Shown: piece by piece, positions 8,239 through 17,461 of the stretch | Numbering within the stretch: the stretch's first letter is position 1 | Layout: each line of letters starts with the position of its first letter | Origin: Sinisalibacter aestuarii | GTDB lineage: Bacteria; Pseudomonadota; Alphaproteobacteria; Rhodobacterales; Rhodobacteraceae | Assembly (NCBI RefSeq): GCF_027923545.1 | Contig: NZ_BROH01000014.1 | Coordinates: 1-64,000, forward strand | Direction: 5' to 3' | DNA length: 64,000 nucleotides | Translations under genes and position numbers: made by a program | Notes under the pieces: model-generated | The model's input: only the letters and a program-made list of their open reading frames with translations | What the model was told of the DNA's origin: nothing | The model's database searches: none

Positions 8239-10743
8239 TCACTCGGCCGGGACGGGGGCGAAGTCCTCCACCCGCCCAGACTCTTGGCGCTCGTCCATCG
8301 CCGGTCTTACGCGCCGCAGCCGCAAGGCGTTCGTCAAGACAAAGACCGAGCTAAGTGCCATCGCACCGGCAGCGACGACCGGTGACAGCAGCACGGCGAA
8401 ACTCGGATAAAGCGCTCCGGCGGCCAAGGGTATCAAAGCCACATTGTAACCAAAGGCCCAACCAAGGTTCTGTTTGATGTTTCGCATGGTGTGTCGCGAG
8501 ATCTCGAAAGCGTTCACAACGCCGCGAAGATCACCGGACATCAATACGACATCTGCGCTTTCGATCGCCACATCCGTGCCAGTGCCGATGGCGATGCCAA
8601 CATCCGCGTGGGCGAGCGCGGGTGCATCGTTGATGCCATCGCCAACAAAGGCCAATGTGCCCTGCTGGCGCAGATTTTCCAGTGCCGCCACCTTGCCGTC
8701 GGGCAAGACCCCCGCGATCACGTGGTCGATACCAGTCTCTTCGGCAATTGCTTCTGCCGTTTCGCGTTTGTCGCCGGTAATCATTGCCACCTTCAAACCC
8801 AGACTGTGCAGTGCGGCAATCGCGGCTCGGCTCGAGGGTTTGACCGGATCGGCGACGCCAATCGCAGCCACCGCCTTGCCATTGATTGCGGCGAAGAGTG
8901 CGGTGCGACCTTGCCGTGCGAGCATAGTTTCAGCCTCTGCGAGTTCACCAAGATCGATCCCTTCGCGCTGCATCATTCGGTCAGCTCCGACAACAACCTC
9001 GGCCCCGTCAACGATGGCGCGCACGCCATACCCTGTAATCGAAGTAAACGCGCTCGGTTCCGACAGTCTGATGTTTTCCGCCTGCGCGCCGCGCACGATA
9101 GCTTCGGCGATCGGGTGTTCTGATCTGGCTTCGACCGATGCGACTGCCGCAAGAACGGTGCAGCGCTCGGCTCCTTCCGCCAGCACAAGGTCGGTCAGCG
9201 CGGGACGTCCGGCGGTGACGGTGCCGGTCTTGTCCAGAGCGACAACCTTGACGTCCCCCAATGCTTGCAGAGCATCCCCCTTGCGGAACAACACGCCCAT
9301 TTCAGCAGCGCGACCGGTCCCGACCATGATCGACGTCGGCGTCGCCAGTCCCATCGCGCAGGGACAAGCAATGATGAGAACTGAGACACCCGCGACCAGC
9401 GCATAGGTGAGGGCGGGATCAGGGCCGAATATTAGCCAGACAAGGATCGTCAAGGCGGCGAGGGTCATCACAGCGGGGACGAACCAAAGCGTGATCCGAT
9501 CCACCAACCCTTGAATGGGGAGCTTGGCGCCCTGCGCATCTTCGACCATGCGGATGATTTGGGACAACGTGGTATCCGCACCAACACGCGTTGCTTTATA
9601 GGTCAGACTGCCCGCGCCATTGACCGTACCGCCCGTGACAGGATCACCAGCCGACTTGCCGACCGGCACGGGTTCCCCGGTGATCATGCTTTCATCGACA
9701 TGGCTTTCGCCGTCCACAACCTCACCGTCCACGGCGAGTCGTTCTCCGGGGCGCACAACAATCAGATCTCCGGTGCGCAAGGCATCGATCTCGACCTCGA
9801 CCGCATCGCCGTCACGCAAAATACGCGCCGTACGAGCCTGTAGGCCGAGCAGCTTCTCGATTGCAGCCCCTGTTCGCCCTTTCGCTCGCGCTTCGAGCCA
9901 GCGCCCGATCAGGATCAGGACCACGATGACCGCGGCGGCCTCGAAGTAGACAGCGCGGACGGCCTCGGGCATCAGCGACGGGAAGAACGTTGCGACAACT
10001 GAATAAAGATAAGCTGCGCCTGTGCCGACGGCGACCAGACTGTTCATGTCTGGAGCACCTTTCAGCAAGGCCGGAAACCCTTTCAGATAGAACTGTCGGC
10101 CGGGCCCAATGAGCACAGCCGTTGTGAGGATGAACTGGATCAACCAGCTGGCCTGCTGTCCTATGGTATTGTTGATCGCCATATGCACGGCCGGGATCAG
10201 GTGCCCGCCCATTTCCATCAGGAAAACCGGCAAAGCGAGTGCTGCGGCCAGTGCCACCCGGCGTGCCAACCCGCGCGCTTCCTCTTCTTTTCGCGAAGTG
10301 CGATCCTGTGTTGCCGTGGCCTCGGCCACGCTGGCTGGATATCCGGCTTGCTCGGATGCACGGATGAGGGCCACAGGGTCGGTCATGCCCTCAAGATATG
10401 TGATGCGCGCATTTTCCGCCGCAAGATTAACGTTGACCTCCAACACGCCGGGAACCAAGGCAAGTGCCTTGTCGACGCGCCCGACACAAGAAGCACATGA
10501 CATGGACGCGATGTTCAGCGTCACGGATGCCGTTCGCGCTGGATACCCGAGATCTTTCAGGGCTTGGACCGCATCTTGCAGGTGGGGCGAACCATCCACG
10601 CTGAAACGCGCCGTCTCGTTCGCGAGGTTCACCGAGACATCGGATATTCCCCTCAACGCGGCTAGGCCCCGATCCACGTGCCCTACGCATGAGGCGCAAG
10701 ACATTCCTTCAATCGAGAGCGTCACTTTGGATTGATCTGTCAT
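8239..10743 (-). CDS. copA: Copper-exporting P1B-type ATPase CopA
   Basis: An 834-residue Cu(I) efflux ATPase of the inner membrane. Two heavy-metal-associated domains come first (MSCASC at Cys16/19 and Cys83/86). They are followed by the membrane helices with the ion-binding [11 protein letters not shown], the phosphorylation motif [15 protein letters not shown] and [10 protein letters not shown]. Length and order match bacterial CopA. The ATG at 10743 has AGGAGA six bases upstream, which fixes the start; an in-frame ATG at 10776 would lie at the promoter -10 region. cueR follows in the same transcript, and copZ diverges from it across a double CueR-type control region. Confidence 0.96.
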   Translation of the reverse strand: MTDQSKVTLSIEGMSCASCVGHVDRGLAALRGISDVSVNLANETARFSVDGSPHLQDAVQALKDLGYPARTASVTLNIASMSCASCVGRVDKALALVPGVLEVNVNLAAENARITYLEGMTDPVALIRASEQAGYPASVAEATATQDRTSRKEEEARGLARRVALAAALALPVFLMEMGGHLIPAVHMAINNTIGQQASWLIQFILTTAVLIGPGRQFYLKGFPALLKGAPDMNSLVAVGTGAAYLYSVVATFFPSLMPEAVRAVYFEAAAVIVVLILIGRWLEARAKGRTGAAIEKLLGLQARTARILRDGDAVEVEIDALRTGDLIVVRPGERLAVDGEVVDGESHVDESMITGEPVPVGKSAGDPVTGGTVNGAGSLTYKATRVGADTTLSQIIRMVEDAQGAKLPIQGLVDRITLWFVPAVMTLAALTILVWLIFGPDPALTYALVAGVSVLIIACPCAMGLATPTSIMVGTGRAAEMGVLFRKGDALQALGDVKVVALDKTGTVTAGRPALTDLVLAEGAERCTVLAAVASVEARSEHPIAEAIVRGAQAENIRLSEPSAFTSITGYGVRAIVDGAEVVVGADRMMQREGIDLGELAEAETMLARQGRTALFAAINGKAVAAIGVADPVKPSSRAAIAALHSLGLKVAMITGDKRETAEAIAEETGIDHVIAGVLPDGKVAALENLRQQGTLAFVGDGINDAPALAHADVGIAIGTGTDVAIESADVVLMSGDLRGVVNAFEISRHTMRNIKQNLGWAFGYNVALIPLAAGALYPSFAVLLSPVVAAGAMALSSVFVLTNALRLRRVRPAMDERQESGRVEDFAPVPAE

Positions 10744-10773
10744 TTCAGTCTCCTGGAATCCCATTTGACACCC

Positions 10774-10804
10774 CAAATAGGAGTTCCAGTGACTGGAAGG
10801 TCAA
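10774..10804 (-). promoter_or_regulatory. CueR-type promoter/operator of copA
   Basis: On the minus strand TTGACC (10799-10804) and TATTTG (10774-10779) are separated by 19 bases. The spacer holds the near-perfect dyad TTCCAGTCACTGGAA. A 19-bp spacer with a central dyad is the hallmark of MerR-family promoters, and the sequence resembles known CueR boxes. Confidence 0.88.
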
Positions 10805-10853
10805 TACCCAATTTGAACTTTCCTGGCTTCGCTTTAAAAATCTACGGAGACCC

Positions 10854-10884
10854 TTGACCTTCCCCCCACTGGAAGCCCCATCTG
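10854..10884 (+). promoter_or_regulatory. CueR-type promoter/operator of copZ
   Basis: TTGACC (10854-10859) is followed by a 19-base spacer with the imperfect dyad CTTCCCCCCACTGGAAG and a poor -10 (CATCTG, 10879-10884). It faces the copZ gene 34 bases downstream. The left half matches the copA box exactly. Confidence 0.75.
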
Positions 10885-10917
10885 CACTGAACAAGCTGTC
10901 ACAGAGGAGACATCGAC

Positions 10918-11115
10918 ATGAAATTCAACGTTCCCGACATGAGTTGTGGTCATTGCACCAGTACGATCGAAAAGGCGATCAAGGCAGCTGACGCAAATGC
11001 GAGCGTATCTTGCGACATTCCGGCCCGCACGGTTTCTGTTGAAGGTGCACTGTCAACAGAACGGCTGACGGCCCTGCTTCGTGAAGCTGGGTACGAAAAT
11101 ACCGTGACTGCCTAA
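10918..11115 (+). CDS. copZ: CopZ-like copper chaperone
   Basis: A 65-residue single heavy-metal-associated domain with the Cu(I) motif MSCGHC (Cys10, Cys13) and the usual beta-alpha-beta pattern ending REAGYEN. It should carry copper in the cytoplasm to CopA. The start has GAGGAG upstream. It diverges from copA and has its own CueR-type box, so the exporter and chaperone should be co-induced. A 15-bp hairpin follows. Confidence 0.94.
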   Translation: MKFNVPDMSCGHCTSTIEKAIKAADANASVSCDIPARTVSVEGALSTERLTALLREAGYENTVTA

Positions 11116-11121
11116 TCTATG

Positions 11122-11155
11122 GGTCATCGCACCCGTCGTGACGGGTGCGATGACC
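11122..11155. terminator. Hairpin between convergent copZ and ynfA-like gene
   Basis: A perfect 15-bp inverted repeat (GGTCATCGCACCCGT, 4-base loop, complement) lies just after the copZ stop. There is no T run on either side, so termination is probable but not certain. Confidence 0.65.
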
Positions 11156-11203
11156 TAGCGATTTCTAGCGACGGATTTGCCTGGTTTTCTGAGGTTCCGC
11201 AGA

Positions 11204-11524
11204 TCATGAGCGCGAAGGCAACAGGATGAGAGCACTGCCTAAGAGGCAAAGAAGAATGCCTGCAATGTCCCAGCGGTCCGGTCGGCTCCCCTCCACTAGC
11301 CACATCCAGATCATGGACGCCGCTATGTAGACGCCCCCGTAAGCTGCATATGCCCGACCGGCCATTTCGCTTTCTGCGCGCGTCAAAAGCCATGCGAAGA
11401 GTGCCAAACTTACCAGACCTGGCCCGACCAAAAGTGGCGAACGATCGAGCCGCAACCATGCCCAGAAAGCAAAACATCCGGCGATCTCGGCAAAGGCAGC
11501 AATAAGATACCAAAGGTAAGTCAT
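11204..11524 (-). CDS. YnfA/UPF0060-family small membrane protein
   Basis: A 106-residue inner-membrane protein with four hydrophobic helices, the length and pattern of the UPF0060 (YnfA) family, including [17 protein letters not shown] at the start and [12 protein letters not shown] in the middle. YnfA relatives resemble small multidrug resistance pumps, but their substrate is not well known. It is the last gene on the minus strand after the ScsC-like gene, with a 118-base gap, so it may have its own promoter. It does not obviously belong to the copper pathway. Confidence 0.88.
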   Translation of the reverse strand: MTYLWYLIAAFAEIAGCFAFWAWLRLDRSPLLVGPGLVSLALFAWLLTRAESEMAGRAYAAYGGVYIAASMIWMWLVEGSRPDRWDIAGILLCLLGSALILLPSRS

Positions 11525-11642
11525 CTTCTCGCCGCCTCTTTCAGTGGTAGGCCGTGCCTAGGTCTTTTGGTATGTAGGGGCTCCGGCTCATTCGCCTGCA
11601 TCATTGCTCATCGGGCGTGATGTCAGAACCCACCGCAGAGTG

Positions 11643-12377
11643 CTAGTTTGCCGACGCCCGCACGTTGTCGACCAGTTCCGTGAGCTTATCGCTCTCCACG
11701 AAGCCTGGAACCAGATTGTCGCCGATCACAAATGAAGGCGTGCCACTGAAGCCGAGCGACTGCGTCAACCGCATCGAGGTCGCGATGTGCTCTTCAATTT
11801 CGGGGCGCTCCATGTCGGTTTGAAGGCGTTCGATGTCGAGACCAACTTCTTGTGCTATCCTGAGAACGCTTGCCTCTTCCGCCCGGCCGTTCATACCCAT
11901 TAGGGCCCAGTGGAATGCCTCATACTTGCCTTGCAGCCGCGATGCGAGTGCAGCTTTGGTTGCAAACACTGACCCGTCCCCGAGAATTGGCCATTCGCGA
12001 TAGACCAGACGCACATCAGGATCGGCCTCCAACAGAGCCTGAACTTCCGGCATAGCGCGTCGACAATATGGGCAGTTGTAATCGAAAAATTCGATAACGG
12101 TCACATCCCCATCGGGATTGCCGAGAACCGGTGCATTCGGGTCTTGCTCGAGCAATTGTCGCTGATCGCGCAAGACGGTTGCCTGCGCTTGTGCCTGGGC
12201 TTCGGCGTCCTGACGTTGAAGTATTTCGACTGCTTCCATGATGATTTGCGGATTCTCGCGGATAGCCTCATATACAAGTTCCTTGACCCGCGCTTCGTCC
12301 AGGTCTGCGGCCTGCACTGCCATTGGAAGTAAGGCAAATGACGATACGAGCATCAAATTTCTGAAAATCATGTCCAT
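11643..12377 (-). CDS. ScsC-like periplasmic thiol oxidoreductase (DsbA family)
   Basis: A 244-residue secreted thioredoxin-fold protein. After a signal peptide (LPMAVQAA) comes a ~65-residue helical N-terminal extension, then the DsbA-like domain with CPYC and the cis-proline loop FSGTPSF. The helical extension is the part that trimerises ScsC-type disulfide isomerases, which protect against copper-induced wrong disulfides. An ScsB-like reductase, its usual partner, is encoded at 18010. It is the penultimate gene of the multicopper oxidase/cytochrome operon, abutting the upstream cytochrome c. DsbA/DsbG-type alternatives cannot be fully excluded. Confidence 0.85.
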   Translation of the reverse strand: MDMIFRNLMLVSSFALLPMAVQAADLDEARVKELVYEAIRENPQIIMEAVEILQRQDAEAQAQAQATVLRDQRQLLEQDPNAPVLGNPDGDVTVIEFFDYNCPYCRRAMPEVQALLEADPDVRLVYREWPILGDGSVFATKAALASRLQGKYEAFHWALMGMNGRAEEASVLRIAQEVGLDIERLQTDMERPEIEEHIATSMRLTQSLGFSGTPSFVIGDNLVPGFVESDKLTELVDNVRASAN

Positions 12378-12847
12378 TATCCCTCTTGTTCTGCTGCTGT
12401 GCGTGCGGCCTGAGCATTGCGCTCTCGCTCTGGCCAGGTCGACTTAATGAAGCCGAGAATGTTCCAAATTTCCTGATCTGTGAGTTTGCCGGCGAAGCCC
12501 GGCATGCCACTATCGAAATCTGAGCCCTGTTGTCGCATCAGTTCCGCCCCCCCGAGCTTGGTGTAGGAGAACAAAATCTGGTCACTATGGTGCCAGGTAT
12601 GACCGTTGCGATCATGCGGCGGCGCGGGCAGGCGGCCATCTGAACCAGGGCTTCGCCAGTCTGGTTGCCCTTCGAGATTGGCGCCATGGCAGGACGCACA
12701 GTTTTCAGAATAGAGAGCTTGCCCCAGTTCGATATTGACGTCGTCAAACGGGGAAGAACCCTGGGAGGCATTGCCGCTGAACCACCAGGTTGCACCTAGC
12801 CCAATCAGGCCAATGGATGAAATTACCGCCAGGTAAGCTGATCTCAT
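12377..12847 (-). CDS. Membrane-anchored monoheme cytochrome c
   Basis: A 156-residue cytochrome c with an N-terminal membrane anchor (residues ~3-22), one heme site CASCH, and a likely distal Met in DSGMPGFAGKLT. It would act in the periplasm as an electron carrier. The ATG at 12847 overlaps the multicopper oxidase stop as ATGA, which fixes the start and implies coupled translation. As a direct partner gene of the oxidase it may exchange electrons with it. The family resembles class I cytochromes of heavy-metal operons. Confidence 0.88.
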   Translation of the reverse strand: MRSAYLAVISSIGLIGLGATWWFSGNASQGSSPFDDVNIELGQALYSENCASCHGANLEGQPDWRSPGSDGRLPAPPHDRNGHTWHHSDQILFSYTKLGGAELMRQQGSDFDSGMPGFAGKLTDQEIWNILGFIKSTWPERERNAQAARTAAEQEG

Positions 12848-14238
12848 GCGACCTCCAGCCACGTCATCATGCCGGATGCCGCGTGCGAGAGCATGTGACA
12901 GTGAAACAGCCACTTTCCCGGATTGTCGGCAACGAAGGCGATCTCGCGAGTCTCGCCACCGAACATCAGCAAGGTATCCCGCAGGGGACCAACTTCACCG
13001 CCCTCCAGCACCTCCCGGAAATGCATCCCGTGCAAATGCATGGCGTGGGGGAAGGATGTATCGTTGTAGATCTCCACTCGCGCTGTTTCACCGCGTGACA
13101 GGCTAGCCAGTGGCTTCTCGGTCATGCCCACGGTACCATTGAAAGCCCAGAACTGGTTCGCGTCGACCAGTTGGCGGAACGTTTTTCGCTCACCCTCAAG
13201 TATGGCTGCGTCAAGGTTGCCCATTGCCCCGCCTTCCATGTTGAGCCTGATGCGTCTCGCCTGCTCCAGTCCCGGCACATCCATATTAGGGTTCGGTGGC
13301 AGAACTTGGGGGACATCCCGCACAGCGGAGGCCAAAGTGCCGGTCACGCGAAACTCGGTTTGGGCAAATCCCTGGCCGTCTTCAAGCCGCACCAGATGAG
13401 CACTTTCCCCTTCATCCGCAATGACGTCGACAAACAAATCCGCTCGTTGGCCCGGCCCAAGGATGATCGGTTCGCTGATCTCACTCGGCGTCACCAGTGG
13501 CATTCCGTCGAACGCCATCACCCACCCCTTTAGACCTGACAGGCCCAAAACAAAGATCCTGGCATTTGCCGCGTTGATCAACCGAAGCCGCATCCGCTCA
13601 CCCTGGCTCACGTTGAGCGTAGAATTGAAGCTTCCGTTGGTGGCGACAAAGTTGCCACGTCGGCCTGCATGGCTACGATCATGAACGGCTTCAAAATCTG
13701 GGTCGAGTTGTGCGGTCTCCGGGTTGAGGAGCCAATCGTCAAGAATAAGGACTTCATCGCGATCAACATCCGGGGCTATCGGTTCTTCGACGATCAACGC
13801 TCCGTAGAGCCCACGAGCGACCTGTTCGACGGAGCGATTATGCGCGTGAAACCAAAAAGTTCCTGCATCTGGAACGGCAAAATCGTAGTCGAAGGTTTCG
13901 CCTGTGGGGATGGCATCTTGGGTGAGCCCGGCCACGCCGTCCATCGCATTTGATATCCGCACGCCATGCCAGTGCAGGGACGTCGCCTGCGGCAACTTGT
14001 TGACGAGCCGACGTTGAAGACGCGCGCCCTGCCGAACACGGATCACGGGGCCAGGAAACTTTCCGTCATAGCCCCAAATCTCCGTCTTGGGGTAGTCCGG
14101 AGGGGCGAGTTGTACGGCGCCACTTTGCGCTGTCATCACCTGAAATTCAGGGGTGGCTGCTGATCCAGCCTTAGGGAAGACGCTCAACGCACTCATTGCC
14201 AACCCCGATTGAATGAATGCTCTTCTGGTGTGTGTCAT
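12844..14238 (-). CDS. Three-domain multicopper oxidase
   Basis: A 464-residue secreted laccase-type oxidase. It has a Tat-like leader (THTRRAFIQSG) and a complete set of copper motifs: HWHG at 89-92, HAH at 131-133, FPHAMHLHG near 395 and HCHMLSHAASGMM from 446. The ATG at 14238 is used because an upstream in-frame ATG lacks a ribosome site and breaks the leader. Unlike the oxidase at 5585 it has no Met-rich tail. It sits between cytochrome c genes, so its reducing partner may be a cytochrome instead of free Cu(I); this is inference. Confidence 0.92.
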   Translation of the reverse strand: MTHTRRAFIQSGLAMSALSVFPKAGSAATPEFQVMTAQSGAVQLAPPDYPKTEIWGYDGKFPGPVIRVRQGARLQRRLVNKLPQATSLHWHGVRISNAMDGVAGLTQDAIPTGETFDYDFAVPDAGTFWFHAHNRSVEQVARGLYGALIVEEPIAPDVDRDEVLILDDWLLNPETAQLDPDFEAVHDRSHAGRRGNFVATNGSFNSTLNVSQGERMRLRLINAANARIFVLGLSGLKGWVMAFDGMPLVTPSEISEPIILGPGQRADLFVDVIADEGESAHLVRLEDGQGFAQTEFRVTGTLASAVRDVPQVLPPNPNMDVPGLEQARRIRLNMEGGAMGNLDAAILEGERKTFRQLVDANQFWAFNGTVGMTEKPLASLSRGETARVEIYNDTSFPHAMHLHGMHFREVLEGGEVGPLRDTLLMFGGETREIAFVADNPGKWLFHCHMLSHAASGMMTWLEVA

Positions 14239-14294
14239 TTCGTTCTCGTTTGTTGTGCGAGCCAGTTTTGGCTCACACATTGTCTCTATTGCAG

Positions 14295-15239
14295 TCACAT
14301 GTCTTTATTAGCAGCGGCGCCCTCGCCCTGAGCGACCCGGTCGGCTCGAGGTTCGTCACCATCAAGCAAGTACACGGCCATCGCTTCCAGATCATCGGGG
14401 GACAAAAAGCGCGTATTGCCCTGCACGACCTCCACCATGCTGCCGCCGAAAGCGTCGCCTGACGGCGTCACGCCAGTACGCAACGCATAGGCGAGGTTGG
14501 AAACGGTCCAGCCGCGTTCCGCCAGTGAGTTCGGCGTGATCGAAGGCGCCTTGCTCCCCCCTGGCAATGCCTCATTTCCAGCAAAAACCGCGTCAAGCAG
14601 GCGCCCGCCTCCGATATTGCGTGGCGTGTGGCAAGCACCGCAATGTGCTGCACCTCGAACCAGCTCGCGACCGCGGTTCCATTGTGCGTTTTTCTCGTCA
14701 ATGGGTTCCGTGGGTGGATCGTAGAGATAGGCCGCCCGCCATAGCTTCAGGCCCCATCTCTGATCGAAAGGAAACTTGACATCATGCTCAAGCGCTGCCT
14801 CGGCGACCGGTGGCACGGTCTGGAAAGCTGCCCAAAGGTCGGCAATGTCCTGATCCGTGAAATCCGCATAGAACGGATAGGAAAAAGCGGGATAATACGG
14901 CTCTCCGCTAGGACTAATGCCCTGGCGAACCGCCTTGGCGAACTGCTCAACCGTCCACCCCCCGATGCCGCTCTCTTTGTCTGTCGTCAGATTGGGCGGA
15001 AAAAACGTGCCAAAATCTGTCGCCAGCCCCGCGCCGCCTGCGAGTGCGGCGCCGCCAGCCTCTGAATTGGTGTGGCATGAAATGCACCCGGATACGCGAG
15101 CCAAATAGGCGCCGCGCTGGACATCACCCGTTTGCGTGATCGACGCGGGCACCTTGCCAATCGGCCAGATCACAAGGCCGCCGACCACAAGGGCGCCAAG
15201 CGCCCCTGCAGCAAAGACCAGTTTTTTCATCCGGCCCAT
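14295..15239 (-). CDS. Diheme cytochrome c
   Basis: A ~314-residue membrane-anchored cytochrome with two heme sites, CISCH near residue 52 and CGACH near residue 201, each within a separate cytochrome c fold. The layout resembles the cytochrome subunits of alcohol/aldehyde and gluconate dehydrogenases. An N-terminal hydrophobic segment (LVFAAGALGALVVGGLVIW) anchors it. The start is the ATG at 15239 or an ATG nine bases later. No dehydrogenase subunit is encoded nearby, so it is more likely a relay between the inner membrane and the multicopper oxidase encoded just downstream. Confidence 0.88.
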   Translation of the reverse strand: MGRMKKLVFAAGALGALVVGGLVIWPIGKVPASITQTGDVQRGAYLARVSGCISCHTNSEAGGAALAGGAGLATDFGTFFPPNLTTDKESGIGGWTVEQFAKAVRQGISPSGEPYYPAFSYPFYADFTDQDIADLWAAFQTVPPVAEAALEHDVKFPFDQRWGLKLWRAAYLYDPPTEPIDEKNAQWNRGRELVRGAAHCGACHTPRNIGGGRLLDAVFAGNEALPGGSKAPSITPNSLAERGWTVSNLAYALRTGVTPSGDAFGGSMVEVVQGNTRFLSPDDLEAMAVYLLDGDEPRADRVAQGEGAAANKDM

Positions 15240-15241
15240 CT

Positions 15242-15814
15242 TTACTTCGCCTCGTAGCGGAATTTCGCGTGACATGCCGAACATGTCTGGGTCACCATGT
15301 TGAATGCCCCATCTGCGGGCATCGAGGCATAGTCCATCATCGGGCTTCCTGACGAAGTTCCCATCATGGACGAAGCTCCCATCATGCCACCGGGGGATTG
15401 CGTGCCCATCATAGAGCCTGCATCCATTCCCGCCGCTGACGCCATAAGCCCGTTGTCGGCGGCTTTGGCAAGACCTTCGCTAACCACCTTGAGCTGCTCT
15501 GCGAGCGCACTGAATTCTTCCCAATCCGACCAGATCTCGGGCTTTGCTTCCGACGGTTTCCCAGCAGACCCTTCGGGAAACAATTCGGTCATGCCTTCGC
15601 TATGTTCGACAAAGACGCGTGCTCCCGCACGAACAGCTTCAGCATCATAGGTGATTTCACCACGCATCATCGGAGCCAGTTCTTTGACCGATTGCCCCAT
15701 GGCCATCATGCCGTCCATGCGTTCCTTGACGACGCCTTCCGCGCCACCATGTGCAAATGCAGCTGCGGCCATTGTCGTTCCTGCCAAGAGGCCGATCATC
15801 AGTTTGCTTTTCAT
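15242..15814 (-). CDS. Cytochrome c' with a Met-rich insertion
   Basis: A 190-residue cytochrome c' (four-helix, high-spin heme). It has a signal peptide (MAAAAFA), the N-terminal helix pattern KERMDGMMAMG and the C-terminal heme site CSACHAKFR. Between the third and fourth helices is an insertion of ~35 residues rich in Met, Gly and Ser (for example GSMMGTQSPGGMMGASSMM), absent from ordinary cytochromes c' of ~130 residues. Such Met motifs bind Cu(I) or Ag(I), so this may be a combined heme and copper protein. It lies three bases upstream of the diheme cytochrome gene. Confidence 0.9.
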   Translation of the reverse strand: MKSKLMIGLLAGTTMAAAAFAHGGAEGVVKERMDGMMAMGQSVKELAPMMRGEITYDAEAVRAGARVFVEHSEGMTELFPEGSAGKPSEAKPEIWSDWEEFSALAEQLKVVSEGLAKAADNGLMASAAGMDAGSMMGTQSPGGMMGASSMMGTSSGSPMMDYASMPADGAFNMVTQTCSACHAKFRYEAK

Positions 15815-15878
15815 CGTTCCGTATCCTGTATTTCCATGCTTGATAGATTTAATTTGATGAGGCGTGGTTGCCCCTAGG

Positions 15879-16238
15879 TCAGGATAGGTGTTTGGGAGGC
15901 GGGGTGTCCCTTAGGACATTCCGGTTAGAAAAGCTCTGATCTGGATGTTCGCGAGGCAATTGCGACAAGTTGGTCGAAGCTCTCGGAGCTGATAAAATGA
16001 CAATTACCATATTTTTCGAGCAGTCCGGCCCCGGATCGCAATGCCCGGGGAGAAGATTATCTGCATCTTCCTCATGAGAGGTCTGATGTTTTTGCGCACT
16101 TCGTTCGGAAACTTTGGCAGCGACCGTTTCATGGCCAATTGCATCGAGAGATCCCGCCGGGAGAACGACAAATAACGCAATCGAGACCAGCAGGAGAATC
16201 TGGATCGCGCTACGGAAGATGTTCAGCCTGACGACCAA
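15879..16238 (-). CDS. Small exported His/Cys protein
   Basis: A 119-residue protein with an N-terminal hydrophobic export signal (residues ~10-30) and a hydrophilic remainder containing EKHQTSHEED-like charged residues and a CDPGPDC motif. It ends in DTPPPKHLS. The layout resembles the small proteins at 3571 and 20309, although plain sequence similarity is weak. It is separated by two bases from the upstream cytochrome c gene. A role in copper handling is inferred from context only. Confidence 0.65.
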   Translation of the reverse strand: MVVRLNIFRSAIQILLLVSIALFVVLPAGSLDAIGHETVAAKVSERSAQKHQTSHEEDADNLLPGHCDPGPDCSKNMVIVILSAPRASTNLSQLPREHPDQSFSNRNVLRDTPPPKHLS

Positions 16239-16240
16239 AG

Positions 16241-16705
16241 TCAGTTGATCCCGTTCGCGCGCTGCAGTTCGCGCACGTATCCAGCAATCATCTTCACATC
16301 ACCTTGGGTGAGGCCTTCAACGGGAGGCATATTGCCAAAATTCCAATGATGAGATTGGACGCCGTTTTGCGCCGCATTCAGGAACGCGGCATCGGAATGG
16401 TGGTTCGGCTCGTAGATTTTGTGAACAAGCGGAGGAGCGACCCCATTCTGGCCTGCGGCATTTTCACCATGACAGCTGGCGCATTTTGCCTCGAACGCGC
16501 GTTGCCCCATTTGGGCTTGCGGCGAAAACTCAGCGGGAATTATTACATTGGCAATGGGCGCGCCCTGAGGAATGCCGCTCGTGTCCGGCGGAACCATTGA
16601 GTGTCCTTGAGCGGTCTGCGCCGGGGCCGGCTGCAACGCTTGCCAACCGACCGCTCCAAGGCCGAGCACGAAGAACCCGCTAACGAACCATCCCCAGAAA
16701 TTCAT
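16241..16705 (-). CDS. Membrane-anchored cytochrome c
   Basis: A 154-residue monoheme cytochrome c. A single N-terminal membrane helix (FWGWFVSGFFVLGLGAVGW) is followed by a Pro/Gln-rich linker and the heme site KCASCHGENAAGQNG. The distal Met is probably in FGNMPPVEGLT. A cluster of histidines (NHHSD, SHHWN) is unusual and could bind metal. It is the second gene of the leftward operon led by an L,D-transpeptidase, 29 bases downstream of that gene. Confidence 0.88.
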   Translation of the reverse strand: MNFWGWFVSGFFVLGLGAVGWQALQPAPAQTAQGHSMVPPDTSGIPQGAPIANVIIPAEFSPQAQMGQRAFEAKCASCHGENAAGQNGVAPPLVHKIYEPNHHSDAAFLNAAQNGVQSHHWNFGNMPPVEGLTQGDVKMIAGYVRELQRANGIN

Positions 16706-16734
16706 AGTGTTTTACTCTCCTGCATGTGATCCGT

Positions 16735-17298
16735 TCAGATCAACTTAACCTGCGTCCCGACCGGCGTGCGATCGAAGACCTCTTCTATATGTTCGTTGTA
16801 AAGGCCGATGCAGCCGTTTGATGATCGACGCCCGATTTTCCGCGTGTCTTGGGTTCCGTGGATCCGGTAGTATTGCCACGACAGATAGAGCGCACGCGTT
16901 CCCAGAGGATTGGAGGGATCTCCTCCAGGCACATAGGCTGGCCATTCCGGATTGCGTTCCCGCATTGAAGGGGTCGGCGCCCAACTTGGATTTTCCCGTT
17001 TCTCGACAACTTCTGTATACCCGCGCTTCGTCAATTCATCAGTCAAGGGAACAGAGGTCGGGTAAATCCGCATCTCTTCATCCTCTGTCCAGTGTTGGAG
17101 CACCTTTGTGACAGTATCCGAAATGATGATGCCCTTCCCGAGACGGTCAAAGTGATCACGCCAATTGTGGAGAACGAACGACGAGATATTGCGTCTTACC
17201 ACACCAGCCTCTTCCGCCCGAAGAGTGTGGGGGGTCATCAAGAATGCGCCTGAAATTGCAATCAGGCTCCGCCTGTTCAAACTCGGTCTCTCTGCCAT
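16735..17298 (-). CDS. Secreted L,D-transpeptidase (YkuD family), paralogue 1
   Basis: A 187-residue cell-wall enzyme that makes 3-3 crosslinks or attaches proteins to peptidoglycan. A Tat-like leader (SLNRRSLIAISGA) is followed by the catalytic block HGTQDTRKIGRRSSNGCIG with the nucleophilic Cys. It is a close paralogue of the protein at 44829, sharing the NISSF, RGYTEV, PTPSM-ERNPEWP and LYLSWQYYR segments. It leads the long leftward operon that carries cytochromes and a multicopper oxidase, an unusual place for a wall enzyme. Confidence 0.92.
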   Translation of the reverse strand: MAERPSLNRRSLIAISGAFLMTPHTLRAEEAGVVRRNISSFVLHNWRDHFDRLGKGIIISDTVTKVLQHWTEDEEMRIYPTSVPLTDELTKRGYTEVVEKRENPSWAPTPSMRERNPEWPAYVPGGDPSNPLGTRALYLSWQYYRIHGTQDTRKIGRRSSNGCIGLYNEHIEEVFDRTPVGTQVKLI

Positions 17299-17398
17299 TT
17301 GTTCGTCCTTGGTTACTCAATTGGACGAGACAGGCATTGCTCAGATGGGGCTGAATCTCAACCGCAACAGGCCGCAAGATTTGTATCGAAGTGTATCC

Positions 17399-17429
17399 TT
17401 GACCTTCCAGCGGGAGATCAAGCTAAACA
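17399..17429 (+). promoter_or_regulatory. CueR-type promoter of the scsB operon
   Basis: TTGACC (17399-17404) and TAAACA (17424-17429) are 19 bases apart, and the spacer begins TTCCAG as in the copA box; the right half of the dyad is degenerate. The gene at 17462 starts 32 bases after the -10. Confidence 0.7.
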
Positions 17430-17461
17430 GGATGCGTTGACCAAAATCAGAGGTGGATTCC

